From NCBI RefSeq assembly GCF_035083965.1, contig NC_089724.1:29997435-30061434 (forward strand): a stretch of 64,000 nucleotides of DNA, in the 5' to 3' direction. The position numbers were made by a program, and so were the translations under genes. The notes below the pieces were generated by a model that made no database searches, was not told the DNA's origin, and was given only the letters and a program-made list of their open reading frames with translations. Of this stretch, positions 60,801 through 64,000 are shown in pieces. The stretch comes from Branchiostoma lanceolatum (Eukaryota; Chordata; Leptocardii; Amphioxiformes; Branchiostomatidae). Within the stretch, counting starts at the first letter, position 1; the number at the start of each line of letters is the position of its first letter.

Positions 60801-62621
60801 ACAGAAATTAATACCACGAGACAAGCAGCAGCATCCACGTCTGGCTTTCTGGTGAAGAGAAAAGTGACCCATTGTCCAAAGACAGATCTAAGATGCGAGT
60901 GCATGTCCCTGAACACCAGTCTTACACTCCAATACCAAGATGCAATCATCAGCAAGGGTTGGGTGAAGACATCAGAGAAGCCAGGGAGGAGAGATGCCAG
61001 CATTATACAGAGTCTGTTTACTCAACCTGTAACCTACAACACCATAATGAGATTAGTAGCAGTGGGTAGTAGCAAAACTGGGATATTTCAGAGCCAGGAG
61101 CACATGGCCTTTACTCAGGTAGCACCAGCACCCCAGGGTAAGAAGGGTACACACACTCAATGTAACAGTTCCAAAGGTTTCAAGAAGAAAAAGAAACGAT
61201 TTGAAGACGTTTCAGTGACCAGTAAGGATCTTACTGAAGATGTGCCAATCTCACCTAGCAAGCCTATTACAACGCCAATTTTCTCACTAAGAGGAACAAA
61301 ACAAGAGAAGACACCAAGAACAAAAATAAACAGGCAGGCAGACAGACTCAGAAAGACTCTACGGAAATTTGCCACCAAGACCCCAGCAAAGAACCGCATC
61401 ATTCCATATGAAGATGTGGGAAGAAGAAAGTGCAAGGCTGCCAAGAAGCTGTTTATTGTACCAAGCAACCCTTCCATTCTGTGGTGCAACCATCCAAGCA
61501 GTGACTCCAAGACAAAAGGACCAAAGGCAAACATTAGCCCAAACACAGGATCCTTGTCAGGGGAAAAAGATAGCTCTAAGCCTCCCTCCACTAACACTAC
61601 TTTAAATGTCCAACCACCCACTAAGGGAAGAATTGAAACCATCTCAAACACATCCTCCACTACTCTGTCTGCCAGCTCTAGTGATAGCGTGTGCAGAGAA
61701 AGGGATAGTTTACCAGGGTCTCCTGAAAATGTGAAAAAATCCCAGGGAAAGAAATCATCAAAGAAATACAGCAACTCACCATCATCCACTTCAAAAGGCT
61801 CCATTCTAAGCAAAGTCAAGCCTAAAAAGGCATCCAACAAGAAACATAAAGTAGATCCAGTCACAGCTATTGACAAATCAGATCACAGGGCTGAGAGTCC
61901 ATCACATACTGCACAAGCGTCAAGGTCATCAGCAAGAATACAGAAGAAGCAACTGTTGGGATTCTCCATCTGTCCATGCTGTGCCTTAGTCGAAGCTGAG
62001 CACTTTGAACGGTTCAAGAAAAGAGTACGAGTCACCAAGGAAAAGCACCAAACAGAGAAAGTAGACTTACCAGCCAAGCACAGTAAGCAGCTTCAAACGA
62101 ACGAAGCAAAGTACACCAAGAAAGCTACCGGATCAGCTAGTCAGTTGGACAAGCCTGTCAACTTGGTTTCCACAAAAGAAATGGTACAAAAGTCAAAAGA
62201 TGACAGGAGTCCACAGAATTTGGCTTCACCCGGAAGCTATGTCAATAGCAGCTCTGACTTGCCACCAGTCCCTTGCACTAGTAGTGAAGCTGTTACTGAA
62301 GATATTCTGGATGATGTGACTGACCATGTTCCACAGTTAGGAGGGTCTAGTTCATCCCCGCCCATCTCCTCCACAGAACAAACAAGTCTTTCACAGTGGG
62401 GTAATCTAACACATGGTGATCAAACCTTGAAGGAAGACCTAGGTGCAAAAAACCAAGTAGCATCCCCAGAAGTGAATGCTGTGGTACAAATTGGGAAAGT
62501 GGTTCCAGAATGTGAAGATGTAGTTTCATCTCCCTGTGAGGAAAATGAATGGCTTGATGAAGAGGGGTTTGCAGGGCCACTTGATCTGAGAGTATCTTGG
62601 AAGAAATCTGAGACTCTTTAA
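37772..62621 (+). CDS. LCOR: LCOR long isoform with PALI-like terminal exon (2064 aa)
   Basis: The same first five exons can splice from 46698 to a 5641-base exon at 56981-62621, skipping the HTH exon. The donor leaves GG; the acceptor (CTTCCTGCAG) supplies T, restoring Gly, just as G from 47715 does for the HTH isoform. The 1880-codon exon is open throughout. It is basic, Ser/Pro-rich and mostly disordered. It has three GRPRK AT-hook cores (774-778, 1348-1352, 1369-1373), about seven LRxLPxR-type motifs (about 737 to 1335), cysteine clusters at about 921-937, 1487 and 1849, and PLDLR (2051-2055) near the C-terminus, a CtBP-type motif. This layout matches vertebrate PALI1/PALI2, where LCOR or LCORL N-termini join a large exon that binds PRC2. 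Sequence-level homology of the large exon to PALI was not demonstrated here. Expression and the splice are predicted. Confidence 0.8.
37866..39103. other. LCOR intron 1, left part
   Basis: It includes unassigned DNA with AGAGTAG short tandem at about 38671-38690 and a possible element at 38430-38690. No exon recognised. Confidence 0.35.
39104..40754. mobile_element. 1.65 kb DNA transposon relic, GTACTCTCACCTCTCAAATA ends
   Basis: The left end GTACTCTCACCTCTCAAATA and right end TATTTGAGAGGTGAGAGTAC are perfect inverted repeats. AAGTACCCCCT-type words repeat four to five times just inside the left end. No transposase frame was recognised. It lies in LCOR intron 1. Confidence 0.8.
40755..42662. 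other. LCOR intron 1, right part
   Basis: CA-rich tract at about 41135-41165, two ATCTCCATTTTTCATGGAGATA-type palindromic words (41180-41230), and ACCGACCCTA words at 41647 and 42353 in direct orientation. No exon recognised. Confidence 0.35.
43395..43720 (-). repeat. Copy 5 of abundant dispersed repeat family
   Basis: CAGTTCCAAAAAGCCGCTAA, GGCCCAAACCTACACAAC, CTGCTGCAGTACCATAG and CTCGAGTTATACTGTTCAC follow the family order. It occupies much of LCOR intron 3. This is one of the more complete copies. Confidence 0.6.
43951..44980. mobile_element. TIR element abutting the LCOR exon 4 splice donor
   Basis: The ends CAGTAGATTCC and GGAATCTACTG are inverted repeats, with TA on both outer sides (43949-43950, 44981-44982), as in Tc1/mariner/pogo-like transposition. 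Subterminal CTGTATA words match imperfectly. CGACTCCCCGAA is tandemly repeated near the left end (about 43999-44029). No transposase frame. The left TA is at positions +2 and +3 of the exon 4 donor, so the intron now begins G-TA-CAGTAG. Confidence 0.8.
45270..46440. other. LCOR intron 4, right part
   Basis: A short GTTCA tandem at about 45290-45303, a CCCCAAAACTAATG word (see 23680-23775) and unassigned DNA. No exon recognised before 46452. Confidence 0.3.
50720..51350. mobile_element. MITE copy B with both ends, GGCTCGTTCTCA termini
   Basis: The left end GGCTCGTTCTCA..GTGAAATGTGCAA and right end TTGCACATTTCAGTTTCAATGAGAACGAGCC are inverted repeats of about 30 bases bounding 631 bases. The interior matches copy A (20320-21044) in several blocks in the same order. 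No coding frame. Target duplication not resolved. Confidence 0.8.
53457..53462 (+). other. LCOR: Candidate poly(A) signal of LCOR HTH isoform
   Basis: AATAAA within GAATGAATAAAAGAC. It is the best-placed canonical hexamer after the HTH-exon stop. Confidence 0.35.
53490..53815 (+). repeat. Copy 6 of abundant dispersed repeat family (plus orientation)
   Basis: GAACCTCTGGATGGATTGCGATGG-type start, GGTGGGTAGGTCTAGGGAAC, GAAGGTCAAGGTCGATTTTG and GGGCCCCCTAGCAGCTTGC in family order. It matches copy 1 in orientation. Confidence 0.65.
53950..54170. repeat. Degenerate short repeats of GGAATTC/AGATTGGAATT words
   Basis: CCAATCTCTAC, CCAGATTC and AGAATTTCCA words recur about eight times on both strands, forming weak inverted pairs. 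Probably a decayed TIR element. Limits approximate. Confidence 0.35.
54329..54454 (+). mobile_element. LINE reverse-transcriptase 3' end fragment
   Basis: The frame ends RRTFLPATVKLWNSLPQDIV, then KFKTCINRHLSA and a stop. This is the usual C-terminus of non-LTR retrotransposon ORF2 proteins, where the ATVKLWNSLP type motif is common. Only about 41 codons remain. The following AT-rich stretch may be the element's 3' tail. Confidence 0.65.
55349..56093. mobile_element. 745-base TIR element, CAGTCAAACCTG ends
   Basis: CAGTCAAACCTGGCCGAGCAACCA at the left (first 20 bases quoted suffice: CAGTCAAACCTGGCCGAGCA) pairs with GGTTGCTTAGGACAGGTTTG then ACTG at the right. AGCAACCAC-type words repeat inside both ends (at least five copies). 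No transposase frame. Shares termini with 6933-7044. Confidence 0.75.
56094..56980. other. Intron immediately before the LCOR large exon
   Basis: AT-rich DNA, nothing recognised except the acceptor tract ending CTTCCTGCAG at 56971-56980. Confidence 0.4.
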
Positions 62622-64000
62622 TGATACATACCTCCTCAAGTTTGTTAATTTTGCTTTTGAGATAAGACATTTACATTAAGATAGCAACAGGGGATGTACA
62701 ATGTTCATGTACACACTTTTTTTCTTCTTTTTGCCTCCCACAAACACAAAAAGAATTGTTCACATAAACATAGATAGGATATAACGTTACATGTATATTG
62801 AATGGCAACCATATTCAATATTCCTTCCTTGATATTGTTTTCAGTGAAATGTTTTTCAGGGTATTCCTTTGTCCACAAGTTAGAAAAGGTTGGCAGATGT
62901 CATCATACAACAATGTAGATAGATTCTTCAGTCTTCACTACACTACTATATTGTTTCTGTATAGAACGTTTAATGCAAAGAAATGTAACGCAGTCCTGCT
63001 GTGACGTCTGATTCTGACAGGGAACACAAGTCTTCATCTTACTCAGGATCCTCCTCTGATTTCTCAGGGCCACATACTGTTGTGTAACCACTCCATTCAT
63101 TTCTTCATTAGGGTATAACAATGTTCTACAGTGGACAAAAATAATCTTCAAAGATAAAGGGTCTTAAATATGATCATTGACTATGAAAGATTGTAATGCT
63201 CTTTTGTATAATGAAGGCATTTTGGTCTATTGGACTGGCTAATGCCATAAGTTATTAACAGATATGAATTTGGTTCGAAACAGCTTCCTAAGCAGGCTTA
63301 AGATTGATAACGATTATCCAAACCTAATTTTTATGTTTTAAAGTAGAGTTATTGTGATAGTAGTAAGAGTGGTAGGTTGTCATTACGCTGTTTCGCAATG
63401 TTTTAGCAAGCACTGTATGATGATTGTTGATTAGGTAGTTGTAAGTTATCATAATGTTTGCTTATCTGCTTACTAGTACCTGCTTCTCAAAATAATGTTG
63501 TTCCTTAGCATCTGTGCCAGGTTGTGTTCTGGCTGCCGTGTTTACTAATGTCATGGACGGAAATCAACCTGATCACCTGACAGGAAGAGTCAAGACCTGA
63601 ATGATTTGTAAGGTTTGATGTTCATTTATCATCAGAAGGGTGTGTATTTCGTACAAAGGTTTTTGTTCATTGAGTATGATGGTTGATTGTAATTAGGAAC
63701 TGTTGTATTTTGTCATTGGTGACACAAGCACTTAAAAAGCATTAATTTTACAAAATTAATTACAAAATGTATGTCTCAGCCTTCTATGCACTTATTAGAG
63801 AAGTGCTTGAACAGTCCAGTATTTGGAGACCCATAAAGCTGAGGCAAGTATCTTTGTATGGTCTATTTTAACAGCCTAACATTCATACATTGTACATGAG
63901 ATTGTACACTAGCTCAATACATATATAGTGACTGTTTTAAGTAGGAAAATGCTTGTTGATGCCCAGACAGCAAGATGAATCGGAACATTATAGCCATTCT
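62622..64000 (+). other. 3' UTR of LCOR long isoform and downstream DNA
   Basis: No further exon was recognised. A dispersed repeat partner of 10440-10660 lies at about 63525-63750. No canonical AATAAA could be assigned with confidence in the first kilobase. Confidence 0.35.
63525..63750. repeat. Dispersed repeat, partner of 10440-10660
   Basis: GATGTTCATTTATCATCAGA, AGGGTGTGTATTTC and GTCATTGGTGACACAAGCA match the other copy in order and orientation. Confidence 0.45.

Noticed and set aside
61157..61876. 239-codon minus-strand frame opposite the LCOR large exon
   Set aside because: It is an antisense shadow of a Ser/Lys-rich coding region, with no start context or homology.

Overview
This is intron-rich metazoan DNA, most likely from a lancelet (Branchiostoma). 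The reasons are chordate-type gene content, GT-AG introns of a few hundred bases to a few kb, many short terminal-inverted-repeat elements, and a gene set that overlaps human 10q24 (LCOR, MORN4, R3HCC1L). The species call is an inference from gene content, not from a database match. No prokaryotic, viral or CRISPR features were seen.

Layout. (1) 81-1504, minus: SNRPG (Sm protein G), running off the left edge. (2) 2331-5859, plus: a divergent NFYA-like CCAAT-binding protein in four coding exons, head-to-head with SNRPG. (3) 8240-17910, minus: one R3HCC1/R3HCC1L gene in which an N-terminal R3H domain and the conserved C-terminal half are joined. (4) 18312-19460, plus: intronless MTG2 (mitochondrial Obg GTPase), divergent from R3HCC1. 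(5) 22781-30572, plus: a decayed nrf-6/acyltransferase-3 membrane protein with an in-frame stop and frame shifts. (6) 31305-31980, minus: broken PSMD5 remnants. (7) 33306-35507, minus: complete MORN4 in four exons. (8) 37772-62621, plus: an LCOR/LCORL orthologue, the main item. Five short shared exons can splice in phase to either of two terminal exons. One is a 1165-base exon with two Psq-type HTH domains (572 aa protein). The other is a 5.6 kb exon (2064 aa protein) with AT-hooks, cysteine clusters, a repeated LRxLPxR-type motif and a C-terminal PLDLR (CtBP-type) motif. The second form has the architecture of the PALI isoforms of vertebrate LCOR/LCORL, which recruit PRC2 and were described as vertebrate-specific.

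Most of the remaining DNA is mobile-element debris. It includes a foldback element, several TIR elements (one abutting an LCOR splice donor), two hAT-type MITEs (one with a perfect 8-base target duplication), a tRNA-derived SINE, a LINE 3' fragment, short tandem arrays and an abundant repeat family present at least six times.

The genes do not form an operon or pathway. Transcription factors and co-regulators (NFYA-like, LCOR) sit beside housekeeping genes (SNRPG, MTG2) and MORN4. Exon limits were set by hand from splice-site phase and homology recalled from memory. Sizes of full proteins were checked by exon-length arithmetic.
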